From contig RZYM01000001.1 of the NCBI GenBank assembly GCA_009930305.1, forward strand, positions 62,001-126,000: a stretch of 64,000 bases of DNA, in the 5' to 3' direction. Of this stretch, positions 43,727 through 52,637 are shown piece after piece. Below the pieces are notes generated by a model that saw nothing but the letters and a program-made list of their open reading frames with translations, did not search any database and was not told the origin of the DNA. Numbering within the stretch: position 1 is the stretch's first letter; each line of letters starts with the position of its first letter. This DNA comes from Bacteroidia bacterium. GTDB lineage: Bacteria; Bacteroidota; Bacteroidia; Bacteroidales; Paludibacteraceae. A program made the position numbers and the translations under genes.

Positions 43727-44962
43727 ATGTCAGAAAGTAAATTATTTACTCCATTTAAATTAGGACCTATTACTCTGCGTAATCGCACTATACGTTCGGC
43801 CGCATTTGAAAATATGTGCTATGGCAACAAACCTTCACAAGACTTGTTTAATTATCATACCAGTGTATCCAAAGGCGGAATCGGAATGACTACAATCGCT
43901 TATTGTGCTGTTAACCGCAACGGAGTATCTTTTGACGGACAATTATGGATGCGAGAGGAAATCATCCCTGAACTAAAGAAATTGACGGATGCAATTCATG
44001 CAGAAGGAGCTAAGGCAAGTATACAATTAGGTCACTGCGGTAATATGACTCACTATTATACATGCGGTGGAATGCCTGTTGGTGCTTCAAGCGGATTTAA
44101 TTTATACTCTCCAACCATTATGCGTGGTTTGAAAGTTTCTGAAATAAATGATTTGGTAAAAGATTTCGGGAAAGCAGTAGATATGTGCCGCACAGCAGGA
44201 TTTGATTGCGTTGAAATACATGCAGGACATGGTTATCTTATTTCTCAATTTTTATCACCATACACCAACCATAGAAAAGATGAATATGGTGGCAGCCTAG
44301 ATAATCGTATGCGTTTTATGCGCCAAGTTTTAAAAGAAGTAATGCAGCACGCTAAAAACGATATGGCAGTGATCGTAAAAACCAATATGTATGATGGATT
44401 TAAAGGAGGATTGGAACTTCCCGACTGCTTGACCGTTGCAAAGGAAATAGAAAAATGTGGTGTACACGGAATTGTACTTAGTGCTGGATTTGTAAGTAAA
44501 GCACCGATGCAAGTTATGTGTGGAGCTATGCCACTTAAAACCTTAGGACATTACATGAGTCCTTGGAAATTTTGGTGGTTAAAAGCAGGATTGAAAGTTG
44601 TTGGCAGGAAAATGATTCCTACAGTTCCTTTTAAAGAAGCATACTTCCTAGAACCTGCACTTAAATTTAGAGCAGAAATTAAATGCCCTCTAATTTATGT
44701 CGGTGGAATTGTTTCAAGAGCCAAGATTGACGAAGTCTTGGATAAGGGATTTGAACTTGTACAAATGGCTCGCGCATTAGTTCATGATCCTGAATTTGTA
44801 AATAAGATGAAAGAATCTGACTCAAGCTATCGTAACGGCTGCAAGCATTCTAATTATTGCATAGGACGTATGTACACATTAGAAATGAAATGTCACCATT
44901 GCGTAGAAAATTTACCTAAATCTCTTGAAAAAGAGATCGAAGAAGCAGAAGCAAAATTGTGA
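43727..44962 (+). CDS. Old yellow enzyme-type flavin reductase (BaiCD/BaiH-like, short form)
   Basis: 411 residues: one TIM-barrel flavin reductase domain of the 2,4-dienoyl-CoA reductase/BaiCD group. Family motifs are RNRTIRSAAFEN near the start, His165-x2-His168-Gly-Tyr170 in the active site, and FLSPYTNHRKDEYGGSLDNR. The C-terminus keeps Cys372, Cys378, Cys389 and Cys392, a partly altered version of the [4Fe-4S] motif (usual spacing CX2CX3CX11C). The FAD/NADH half of BaiCD and BaiH is absent. It may act as a 5-beta-reductase of 3-oxo-steroids, opposite in stereochemistry to its neighbour; electron donor unclear. Confidence 0.85.
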   Translation: MSESKLFTPFKLGPITLRNRTIRSAAFENMCYGNKPSQDLFNYHTSVSKGGIGMTTIAYCAVNRNGVSFDGQLWMREEIIPELKKLTDAIHAEGAKASIQLGHCGNMTHYYTCGGMPVGASSGFNLYSPTIMRGLKVSEINDLVKDFGKAVDMCRTAGFDCVEIHAGHGYLISQFLSPYTNHRKDEYGGSLDNRMRFMRQVLKEVMQHAKNDMAVIVKTNMYDGFKGGLELPDCLTVAKEIEKCGVHGIVLSAGFVSKAPMQVMCGAMPLKTLGHYMSPWKFWWLKAGLKVVGRKMIPTVPFKEAYFLEPALKFRAEIKCPLIYVGGIVSRAKIDEVLDKGFELVQMARALVHDPEFVNKMKESDSSYRNGCKHSNYCIGRMYTLEMKCHHCVENLPKSLEKEIEEAEAKL

Positions 44963-45001
44963 TAAATACAAACATTTAGTTCATTAAATACCTATATTTT
45001 C

Positions 45002-45035
45002 AGGGACGCTTAATAAGCGTCCCTATTTATTTAAT
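45002..45035 (+). terminator. Terminator of the steroid reductase operon
   Basis: AGGGACGCTTA (45002-45012) pairs with TAAGCGTCCCT (45014-45024), followed by a T-rich stretch. Confidence 0.85.
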
Positions 45036-45057
45036 TTTTTCCGATTTTTAATCGTTA

Positions 45058-45117
45058 TATGAATAATTATGTATATTTTTGCAGTAAATTTGCAATAATA
45101 ACGAATATTTATTCAAT
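45058..45117 (+). promoter_or_regulatory. argR promoter with ARG-box-like operators
   Basis: TATGAATAATTATGTATA at 45058-45075 matches 16 of 18 positions of the ARG box, and AACGAATATTTATTCAAT at 45100-45117 matches 17 of 18. Their starts are 42 bases apart (four helical turns). The -7 element TATTTTTG (45074-45081) overlaps the first box. Autoregulation by ArgR with arginine is the likely meaning. Confidence 0.75.
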
Positions 45118-45128
45118 TGTGCAGTGTT

Positions 45129-45581
45129 ATGAAAAACAAAACAGACCGTTTAAATATTATCAAAGAGATTGTCACCGAGAATATAATCGGTAGTCAGGAA
45201 GAGCTACTTAAAGCCTTATTAGATAGAGGTTTTGACCTAACGCAAGCAACATTATCGAGAGATTTAAAACGCCTAAAAATTACAAGATATCTTACAGATG
45301 CGGGCAAGTACAGATATAATTTACCTGTTAACTCATACTACGGAACAAAACAAACCGTTAAAATAATAGGCGTAAACTCTATTGAATTTTCAGGTTCACT
45401 TGCAGTAATGAAAACAAGATCAGGATATGCAAGCGGTATTGCTGCCGAAATAGACCATAATGCTGCTAATGCAATACTTGGTACAATTGCAGGAGATGAT
45501 ACAATTTTAATAATTCCTCGCGAAGGATTTAGCAGAACCGAAATAACAAACATACTTTCTAATTTGATTGAAAACAATTAA
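45129..45581 (+). CDS. argR: Arginine repressor ArgR
   Basis: 150 residues from the ATG at 45129; an upstream TTG at 45117 is less plausible and overlaps the operator. The N-terminal winged helix carries QATLSRDLKRLKI. The C-terminal oligomerisation and arginine-binding domain includes GTIAGDDTILIIPR. ArgR hexamers with arginine bind ARG boxes and repress biosynthesis genes. First gene of the arginine cluster. Confidence 0.95.
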   Translation: MKNKTDRLNIIKEIVTENIIGSQEELLKALLDRGFDLTQATLSRDLKRLKITRYLTDAGKYRYNLPVNSYYGTKQTVKIIGVNSIEFSGSLAVMKTRSGYASGIAAEIDHNAANAILGTIAGDDTILIIPREGFSRTEITNILSNLIENN

Positions 45582-45585
45582 AACC

Positions 45586-46218
45586 GTGGAAGCTAAGGAT
45601 ATTAAAATAATGACGGCAGATGAAAGCCACATTAAGTATGTTGACACCATACTAAAAACAATAGAGGATGCAGCAAAAGTTCGTGGGACCGGAATAGCCA
45701 AACGTAATCCTGAATATGTCAAACAAAAAATGCTTGAGGGCAAGGCTGTAATTGCTCTTTATGGCGATGAATTTGCAGGTTTTAGCTATATTGAAACATG
45801 GGGTAATAGACAATATGTAACTACTTCCGGTTTGATAGTATCTGAAAAATTTAGAGGCCTGGGAATTGCAAGACGCATCAAACATACCACCTTTTCGCTT
45901 GCAAGAAAAAGATGGCCGGATGCAAAAATATTCAGTCTTACCTCAGGAGCTGCTGTAATGAAACTAAATACGGCGCTTGGTTATTTACCTGTTACATTTG
46001 CCGATCTTACTAACGACGAAGACTTTTGGAAAGGTTGCCAAGGATGCATAAATTACGATGTATTACAACGTACAGGACGAAAGTATTGCATTTGTACCGG
46101 TATGCTATTTGACCCTAAAGAGAAAATGTGCATCGAATCAGCTAAACGCGAATTAAAGAAAGACGAAAAATCGCTAGGCATTGCAAAAATATTAAGTCAT
46201 TTGAAACATAATAAATAA
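45586..46218 (+). CDS. GNAT acyltransferase of the arginine operon
   Basis: 210 residues from the GTG at 45586, 4 bases after argR; a TTG at 45568 and an ATG at 45610 are alternatives. The acyl-CoA binding motif of GNAT enzymes is RGLGIARRIKH within SGLIVSEKFRGLG. Cysteine clusters CQGC and CICTGM lie in the C-terminal third. Context (argR-GNAT-argG-argC-argD) suggests it makes the N-acyl-glutamate that begins the pathway. In Bacteroides fragilis the intermediates are N-succinylated, so N-succinylglutamate synthase is a candidate activity. That is inference. Confidence 0.82.
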   Translation: MEAKDIKIMTADESHIKYVDTILKTIEDAAKVRGTGIAKRNPEYVKQKMLEGKAVIALYGDEFAGFSYIETWGNRQYVTTSGLIVSEKFRGLGIARRIKHTTFSLARKRWPDAKIFSLTSGAAVMKLNTALGYLPVTFADLTNDEDFWKGCQGCINYDVLQRTGRKYCICTGMLFDPKEKMCIESAKRELKKDEKSLGIAKILSHLKHNK

Positions 46219-46229
46219 TATATATAATC

Positions 46230-47450
46230 ATGGAAAAGAAAAAGGTGGTAGTTGCTTTTAGCGGAGGTTTGGACACCTCATACACTGTTATGTACCTTGC
46301 AAAAGAAAAAGGCTACGATGTTTATGCAGCTTGTGCAAACACAGGAGGTTTCAGTCTTGAGCAGCTAAAGGAAAATGAGGAAAATGCATATAAATTAGGT
46401 GCTACAAAATATATAACCTTAGACGTTACAAAAGAGTATTACGACAAGAGTTTACGTTACATGGTATACGGAAATGTTTTACGCAACAACTGCTACCCTA
46501 TTTCAGTATCCTCAGAACGTATATTCCAAGGAATGGCAATTGCTCGTTATGCAAAAGAAATTGGAGCATCTGCGATAGCACATGGCTCGACAGGAGCAGG
46601 TAACGACCAAGTTCGTTTTGATATGACCTTTTTGGTAATGGCACCGGGTATTGAAATTATCACACTTACACGCGATAAGGCATTAAGCCGTCAAGAAGAA
46701 GTTGATTATCTAAACAAAAACGGATTCTTTGCAGATTTCACCAAACTGAAATATTCTTACAATGTAGGTATTTGGGGAACATCAATTTGTGGAGGCGAGA
46801 TTCTTGATTCAAAACAAGGTTTACCTGAATCTGCATATCTTAAGCAAATTAAAAAAACCGAAAGCGAAAAATTAGAACTTGGTTTTGATAATGGTGAGAT
46901 TTGCTCTGTAAATGGAGAAAAATTTGATGATAAAATTGCAGCAATTCAAAAAATAGAATCAATCTGCGCTCCTTATGGCATAGGTCGTGACATACACGTT
47001 GGCGATACTATTATCGGCATTAAAGGACGTGTCGGATTTGAAGCAGCAGCTCCTATGGTAATTATAGGTGCACACCGCTTTTTAGAGAAATATACATTAA
47101 GCAAATGGCAACAATACTGGAAAGATCAAGTTGCAAATTGGTATGGAATGTTTTTACACGAAAGCCAATACTTGGAACCTGTTATGCGCGATATTGAAGC
47201 CATGCTGGAAAGTTCTCAACGACACGTAAATGGTACTGTAATTCTTGAATTGCAAGCTAGAACATTTACAACAATTGGAGTTGATTCGCCTGACGATTTG
47301 GTTAAAAATAAATTTGGCGAATATGGTGAAATGCAAAAAGGTTGGACTTCTGATGATGCAAAAGGCTTTATAAAAGTATTATCAACTCCTTTACGTGCAT
47401 ATTACTCTAATCACAAAGATGAGGGAGAAGAATTAGAAAAATCATTGTAA
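46230..47450 (+). CDS. argG: Argininosuccinate synthase ArgG
   Basis: 406 residues. Joins citrulline and aspartate with ATP. The PP-loop motif AFSGGLDTSYT lies at about 9-18, and further family motifs are ISVSSERIFQG, HGSTGAGNDQVRFD and YSYNVGIWGTSICGGE. Cytosolic; third gene of the arginine operon, 11 bases after the GNAT gene. Confidence 0.96.
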   Translation: MEKKKVVVAFSGGLDTSYTVMYLAKEKGYDVYAACANTGGFSLEQLKENEENAYKLGATKYITLDVTKEYYDKSLRYMVYGNVLRNNCYPISVSSERIFQGMAIARYAKEIGASAIAHGSTGAGNDQVRFDMTFLVMAPGIEIITLTRDKALSRQEEVDYLNKNGFFADFTKLKYSYNVGIWGTSICGGEILDSKQGLPESAYLKQIKKTESEKLELGFDNGEICSVNGEKFDDKIAAIQKIESICAPYGIGRDIHVGDTIIGIKGRVGFEAAAPMVIIGAHRFLEKYTLSKWQQYWKDQVANWYGMFLHESQYLEPVMRDIEAMLESSQRHVNGTVILELQARTFTTIGVDSPDDLVKNKFGEYGEMQKGWTSDDAKGFIKVLSTPLRAYYSNHKDEGEELEKSL

Positions 47451-47466
47451 TTAAGATAGAATCAAA

Positions 47467-48429
47467 ATGATAAAAGTAGGAATTGTAGGAGGAGCAGGTT
47501 ATACAGCAGGCGAATTACTTCGCATATTGATTAATCATCCTAAGACAGAAATTATTTTTGTTAACAGCAGTAGTAATGCCGGTAACAAAATAACAGACGT
47601 GCACGAAGGTATGTTTGGTGAAACTGATTTGGTATTTACAGATACCTTTGATTTTGATAATATTGATGTATTATTTCTATGTTCCGCACATGGCGAAAGC
47701 AAGAAATTTTTGGAGAATAATATAATTCCGGAACAAGTAAAAATAATAGATCTTGCACAAGACTTTAGAGATGAGTCAGAAGGGTTTGTGTATGGTTTGC
47801 CTGAAATGAATTTAGAGCGCATTAAAAATGCTACCAAACTTGCAAATCCTGGATGCTTTGCAACCTGCTTGCAGTTAGGATTACTTCCTTTGGCAGCAAA
47901 CGGTTTTTTAAAATCTGATGTTCATATTACGGGTATTACAGGATCGACAGGTGCCGGTGTAAAGCCTGGTGCAACAAGTCATTTTAGCTGGCGGAGCAAT
48001 AATTTATCAGTATACAAAGTTTTTACACATCAACATTTGTTAGAAATTAATCGTTCTCTTAAACAATTGCAACCAAGTTTCGAATCTGAAATTAATTTTG
48101 TTCCTGTAAGAGGCGATTTCGCGAGAGGAATTTTTGCATCAATGTATACAGAATGTGATTTAGAACTTGCAGAAGCTCGTAAAATATACGGCGATTATTA
48201 TCATGATACAGCATTCACATTTATGATGGAGTCAAACCCTGATATGAAGCAGGTTGTAAATACGAACAAGGCAATTGTACATATTGAGAAATATGGAAAC
48301 AAACTGCATATTATCTCAACAATAGACAATTTACTTAAAGGAGCATCAGGTCAGGCAGTACAAAACATGAATTTGATGTTCGGATTAGACGAGACCTGTG
48401 GTTTAGGTCTCAAAAGTTTAGCTTTTTAA
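47467..48429 (+). CDS. argC: N-acyl-gamma-glutamyl-phosphate reductase ArgC
   Basis: 320 residues. Reduces the N-acylglutamyl phosphate to the semialdehyde with NADPH. The dinucleotide motif GIVGGAGYTAGELLR is at the N-terminus, and the nucleophile Cys130 is in NPGCFATCLQL. GASGQAVQNMNLMFG closes the fold. In the Bacteroides pathway the acyl group may be succinyl. 16 bases after argG. Confidence 0.96.
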   Translation: MIKVGIVGGAGYTAGELLRILINHPKTEIIFVNSSSNAGNKITDVHEGMFGETDLVFTDTFDFDNIDVLFLCSAHGESKKFLENNIIPEQVKIIDLAQDFRDESEGFVYGLPEMNLERIKNATKLANPGCFATCLQLGLLPLAANGFLKSDVHITGITGSTGAGVKPGATSHFSWRSNNLSVYKVFTHQHLLEINRSLKQLQPSFESEINFVPVRGDFARGIFASMYTECDLELAEARKIYGDYYHDTAFTFMMESNPDMKQVVNTNKAIVHIEKYGNKLHIISTIDNLLKGASGQAVQNMNLMFGLDETCGLGLKSLAF

Positions 48430-48447
48430 ATTTTTAAACGCACAATT

Positions 48448-49566
48448 ATGGAATTATTCAATGTATATCCGCTTTTTCCAATTGAAATTGTAAAAGGTTC
48501 AGGATGTAAAGTATACGATAAAGATGGTCAAGAGTATTTAGACTTGTATGGTGGACACGCAGTAATAAGCGTAGGACACTCGCATCCTACATACGTAAAA
48601 GCCATAAGCGAACAAGTTGCTAAATTAGGCTTCTATTCAAATTCTGTTATTAACGGATTACAAAGAGAATTTGCATCTCGTTTAGGTAAGGCTTGCGGAT
48701 ACGATGATTATTTTTTATTTTTAATTAATTCTGGAGCAGAAGCAAACGAAAATGCACTCAAACTTGCATCATTCCACAATGGGAAGAAAAAAGTTATGTC
48801 ATTTAAACATTCGTTTCACGGACGTACATCTGCAGCCGTAAATGTTACGGATATTCCTAAATACGTTGCTCCTATAAATGAAGGTTTGGACGTTACTTTT
48901 GTAGAATTAGGTAATATAGAAGCTGTTCGCACCGAACTTCAAAAAGGTACGTATTCATCGGTAATAATTGAGGGTATACAAGGTATTGGAGGAATACAAA
49001 TTCCTGATGATGAATTTATGCGTCAACTTCGCAACGAATGTACAAAGAATGATGTTGTAATGATTCTTGATGAAATTCAGTCGGGATACGGACGTAGTGG
49101 GAAATTCTTTGCACATCAATATACCGGCATCAAACCCGATATTATTACTGTAGCAAAAGGTATTTGCAACGGATTACCAATGTCAGGATTATTAATAAGT
49201 CCGATATTTGAGGCTGTATATGGACAATTAGGTACAACCTTTGGAGGCAATCATTTAGCTTGCGCCGGTGCCATTGCAGTATTAGATATTATTGAAAAAG
49301 AAAATCTAATAGATAATGCAGCTAAAGTTGGTGATTATCTGCTTACCGAATTGAAAAAATTACCTATTAAAGATGTGCGCGGTCGTGGACTAATGATTGG
49401 TATTGAATTTGAACAATCAATAAAAGACATTAGAACTAAGTTATTATTTGATCAGAAAGTATTTACGGGCGTTGCAGGCACTAATACAATCCGTTTGCTT
49501 CCGCCATTATGTTTATCAATGTCAGAGGCTGAAGAATTTATAAAACGCCTTAAAAACTGTATTTAA
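48448..49566 (+). CDS. argD: Acylornithine aminotransferase ArgD
   Basis: 372 residues, class III PLP aminotransferase. Lys237 in TVAKGICNGLPM binds PLP, and the motif NSGAEANENALKLA is family-typical. It transfers the amino group from glutamate to the N-acyl-glutamate semialdehyde to give N-acylornithine, acetyl or succinyl. The genes argJ, argB and the transcarbamylase of the pathway are not in this window. 18 bases after argC. Confidence 0.94.
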   Translation: MELFNVYPLFPIEIVKGSGCKVYDKDGQEYLDLYGGHAVISVGHSHPTYVKAISEQVAKLGFYSNSVINGLQREFASRLGKACGYDDYFLFLINSGAEANENALKLASFHNGKKKVMSFKHSFHGRTSAAVNVTDIPKYVAPINEGLDVTFVELGNIEAVRTELQKGTYSSVIIEGIQGIGGIQIPDDEFMRQLRNECTKNDVVMILDEIQSGYGRSGKFFAHQYTGIKPDIITVAKGICNGLPMSGLLISPIFEAVYGQLGTTFGGNHLACAGAIAVLDIIEKENLIDNAAKVGDYLLTELKKLPIKDVRGRGLMIGIEFEQSIKDIRTKLLFDQKVFTGVAGTNTIRLLPPLCLSMSEAEEFIKRLKNCI

Positions 49567-49577
49567 TATTTTATACT

Positions 49578-49585
49578 TACATTTG
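49578..49585 (+). promoter_or_regulatory. -7 element of proC
   Basis: TACATTTG in the 42-base gap between argD and proC, 23 bases before the ATG. It would let proline genes be read independently of ArgR control; a -33 element is not clear. Confidence 0.5.
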
Positions 49586-49608
49586 CAAAACAACTAAATA
49601 TAAGAACC

Positions 49609-50403
49609 ATGAAGAACATTGCAATTATCGGAGCCGGCAATATGGGTGGAGCCATTGCACGCGGCTTATCACAGGGAACTTTTCCTGCCGAAAACATATC
49701 GGTTAGTGATTTGAATGAAAACTCACTACGCGATCTGCAAAATTTTAATAATAAAATTAATGTAACATCTTCAAATATTGAGAATGTAGAAGATGCAGAA
49801 ATCGTATTGCTAGCAGTAAAACCATGGTTGGTTCCATCAATAATTGAAAATATTAAAACTGCTCTAAATTACGATAAACAAATATTTATTTCAATAGCTG
49901 CCGGAGTTACTTTTGAGACTTTAAAATCTCTGCTTGAAGAAGAAGGAAAGATACCGGCACTATTTAGAATAATTCCTAATACCGCTATTGATGTACTACA
50001 AAGTGTTTCTATAATTGCATCATACAATGCGTCGAAAGAACAAGAAGATAAAATTTTGAACATCTTCAACGAATTAGGCAAAGCATTTTTAGTTCCGGAA
50101 AATCAACTTAACGCTTTCATGTCATTGTCAAGTTGCGGCATTGCTTACGCATTACGTTATGTACGTGCTGCCGTTGAAGGTGGTGTTGAAATGGGCATTT
50201 ATCCTAATGTTGCCAAACAAGTTGTAATACAAACTTTACGCGGAGCAATTGATTTATTAGAAACTAATGATTCGCATCCTGAAGTTGAAATTGACAAAGT
50301 AACAACACCGGGAGGTTTAACCATTAAAGGCTTGAATGAAATGGAAGCTAACGGTTTCACAAATTCTGTTATTAAAGGATTAAAGGCAAGCCTTATAAAA
50401 TAA
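49609..50403 (+). CDS. proC: Pyrroline-5-carboxylate reductase ProC
   Basis: 264 residues. Reduces pyrroline-5-carboxylate to proline. The NAD(P)-binding motif is AIIGAGNMGGAIARGL at the N-terminus. Family motifs LFRIIPNTAIDVLQSV and VTTPGGLTIKGLNEME are present. Links the arginine and proline parts of the cluster. Confidence 0.96.
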   Translation: MKNIAIIGAGNMGGAIARGLSQGTFPAENISVSDLNENSLRDLQNFNNKINVTSSNIENVEDAEIVLLAVKPWLVPSIIENIKTALNYDKQIFISIAAGVTFETLKSLLEEEGKIPALFRIIPNTAIDVLQSVSIIASYNASKEQEDKILNIFNELGKAFLVPENQLNAFMSLSSCGIAYALRYVRAAVEGGVEMGIYPNVAKQVVIQTLRGAIDLLETNDSHPEVEIDKVTTPGGLTIKGLNEMEANGFTNSVIKGLKASLIK

Positions 50404-50431
50404 GTAATAGTTATTTAAAAACATATACATT

Positions 50432-50971
50432 ATGATGAAAGAAATTGCCGAACGACTACGCGGATTACGCGATTCATTAGACATTTCTCCTGATGAAATG
50501 GCAGAAAAAACCGGTATAGGCAAAGAATTATATGCTACTTACGAAACCGGGCAAACCGATATTCCAATGAATTACCTATGCAAGGTAGCTCAAATATATG
50601 GTATTGACACTGCTGTTCTTATTTCCGGTGATGAAACGCATGCTCAATCATATTTCGTAACCAGAAAGGGTCTTGGAATATCTGTAGAACGCAGCAAAGC
50701 ATATAAATACAGAGATCTTGCAGGCGGCTTTAAAAATGCGAAAGCTACTCCGTTTTTAGTAACGGTTGAGCCTAACAACGATCCTATTCATCTAAATACA
50801 CACGAAGGACAAGAATTCAATCTAGTTGATAAAGGTCGAATGTTATTACAAATAGACGGCAAAGACATAATTTTGGAAGAAGGCGACAGCATCTATTTTG
50901 ACGCAACTAAACCTCACGGAATGAAGGCACTAGACAATGAAAAAGCACGTTTCTTAGCAATTATTATATAA
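50432..50971 (+). CDS. XRE-family regulator with C-terminal cupin domain (copy 2)
   Basis: 179 residues (ATG at 50432 or 50435). XRE helix-turn-helix at about 5-62 (AERLRGLRDSLDISPDEMAEKTGIGKELYATYETG) and a cupin at about 105-179 (NTHEGQEFNLVDKGRMLLQIDG...EEGDSIYFDATKPHGM). It is paralogous to the regulator at 24.9 kb and likewise sits 5 bases upstream of an acyl-CoA ligase. Its ligand and operator are unknown. Confidence 0.9.
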   Translation: MMKEIAERLRGLRDSLDISPDEMAEKTGIGKELYATYETGQTDIPMNYLCKVAQIYGIDTAVLISGDETHAQSYFVTRKGLGISVERSKAYKYRDLAGGFKNAKATPFLVTVEPNNDPIHLNTHEGQEFNLVDKGRMLLQIDGKDIILEEGDSIYFDATKPHGMKALDNEKARFLAIII

Positions 50972-50976
50972 TTACC

Positions 50977-52635
50977 ATGCTCGAAAGATTTTTAGAAAAA
51001 ACATCGTTCACATCTCAAGAAGATTTTGAGAAGAACTTTAAGATAAAAGCACCCAAAGATTTTAATTTCGGTTACGATGTAGTTGATGCATGGGCCAAAG
51101 AACGCCCTAACAAACGCGCGTTATGCTGGACTGACAATAATGGCAAGCATATAGATTTTAGCTATTCAGACCTGAAAAAATACACAGACCAAACTGCTTC
51201 TTATTTCCAAACTTTAGGAATAGGGAAAGGCGATATGGTAATGCTTGTACTTAAACGCCGTTATGAATTTTGGTTCTCTATAATTGCATTACATAAATTA
51301 GGTGCAGTAGCAATTCCAGCCACTCACTTATTAACTGATAAGGATATAGTATATCGTTGCAAATCTGCTGATATTAAGGCGATTGTATGTGTAGGTGAAA
51401 AAGTTGTATTAGACCACGTAGCAAAAGCTAAGCCACAATCTTCAAGTTTGCAGCATATCATTTCTATTGGTGATGAGATTCCAGAAGAATTCAAGGATTT
51501 CCACAAAGGCATTGAAACAGCTCCAACTTTTGTTCGTCCTGAATTTGTAAATCATAATAACGACATATCGCTACTTTATTTCACTTCAGGAACAACAGGT
51601 GAACCCAAAATGGTTATACACGACTTTTTGTATCCTCTAGGACATATAGTTACAGCTTCATATTGGCATAACTTAAACGAAGACAGCTTACATCTTACAG
51701 TAGCCGATACAGGTTGGGGAAAAGCCGTATGGGGAAAATTGTATGGACAGATGATAGCAGGTGCAACAATCTTTGTATATGAACATGAGAAATTCACTCC
51801 GGCTGATATGTTGAAAATGATTCATGATTATAAGATAACTTCATTCTGTGCTCCTCCAACCATTTTCCGTTTCATGATACGCGAAGATTTACGTAAATAC
51901 GACCTATCTTCATTAAAATGGGCAACTATAGCAGGTGAGGCTTTAAATCCGAGTGTATATAACGAATTTTACGAATTAACAGGTATAAAATTACGCGAAG
52001 GATTCGGTCAGACAGAGACTACATGTACAGTGCTTACTACGCCATGGATGGAACCAAAACCAGGCTCAATGGGAGTTCCTAATCCGGGTTATAATGTTGA
52101 TATTATTATGCCTGATGGTAGAAAAGCTGAGGTCGGAGAACAAGGCGAAATAGTTATTCATGTTGATGATAATCACAAACCTGAAGGTCTTTTCTTAGGA
52201 TATTACAGAGACGAAAAATTAACTAAAGAGGCATATTACAATGGCATATATCATACAGGAGATATGGCATGGAAAGATGAAGATGGATATTTCTGGTTTG
52301 TTGGACGTAATGATGATGTTATTAAATCATCCGGATACCGCATCGGACCTTTCGAGGTTGAAAGCGCATTGGTATCGCACGAAGCAGTTGTAGAATGCGC
52401 TATCACAGCTGTACCAGACGCTATTAGAGGGCAAATCGTAAAAGCAACAGTAGTACTTACAAAAGCATACAAAGACAAGGCAGGAGAAGATCTTATAAAG
52501 GAATTGCAGGACTATGTAAAACGCATTACTGCACCTTACAAGTATCCACGTATAATTGAGTTCGTAGATGAACTGCCTAAAACAATAAGTGGAAAAATTC
52601 GTCGTGTTGAAATTCGTAACCGAGATAAACAATAA
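50977..52635 (+). CDS. AMP-forming acyl-CoA ligase (copy 2, medium-chain type)
   Basis: 552 residues. ANL-family motifs: YFTSGTTGEPKMV for AMP binding, REGFGQTETTCTV, FVGRNDDVIKSSGYRIGPFE and the catalytic Lys in KTISGKIRR. The pattern TVADTGWGKAVWGKLYG groups it with medium-chain acyl-CoA synthetases (ACSM type), unlike copy 1. Members can activate aromatic or short/medium acids. It sits between proC and proB, 2 bases before proB, so it may be co-regulated with proline synthesis. Confidence 0.9.
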   Translation: MLERFLEKTSFTSQEDFEKNFKIKAPKDFNFGYDVVDAWAKERPNKRALCWTDNNGKHIDFSYSDLKKYTDQTASYFQTLGIGKGDMVMLVLKRRYEFWFSIIALHKLGAVAIPATHLLTDKDIVYRCKSADIKAIVCVGEKVVLDHVAKAKPQSSSLQHIISIGDEIPEEFKDFHKGIETAPTFVRPEFVNHNNDISLLYFTSGTTGEPKMVIHDFLYPLGHIVTASYWHNLNEDSLHLTVADTGWGKAVWGKLYGQMIAGATIFVYEHEKFTPADMLKMIHDYKITSFCAPPTIFRFMIREDLRKYDLSSLKWATIAGEALNPSVYNEFYELTGIKLREGFGQTETTCTVLTTPWMEPKPGSMGVPNPGYNVDIIMPDGRKAEVGEQGEIVIHVDDNHKPEGLFLGYYRDEKLTKEAYYNGIYHTGDMAWKDEDGYFWFVGRNDDVIKSSGYRIGPFEVESALVSHEAVVECAITAVPDAIRGQIVKATVVLTKAYKDKAGEDLIKELQDYVKRITAPYKYPRIIEFVDELPKTISGKIRRVEIRNRDKQ

Positions 52636-52637
52636 TC

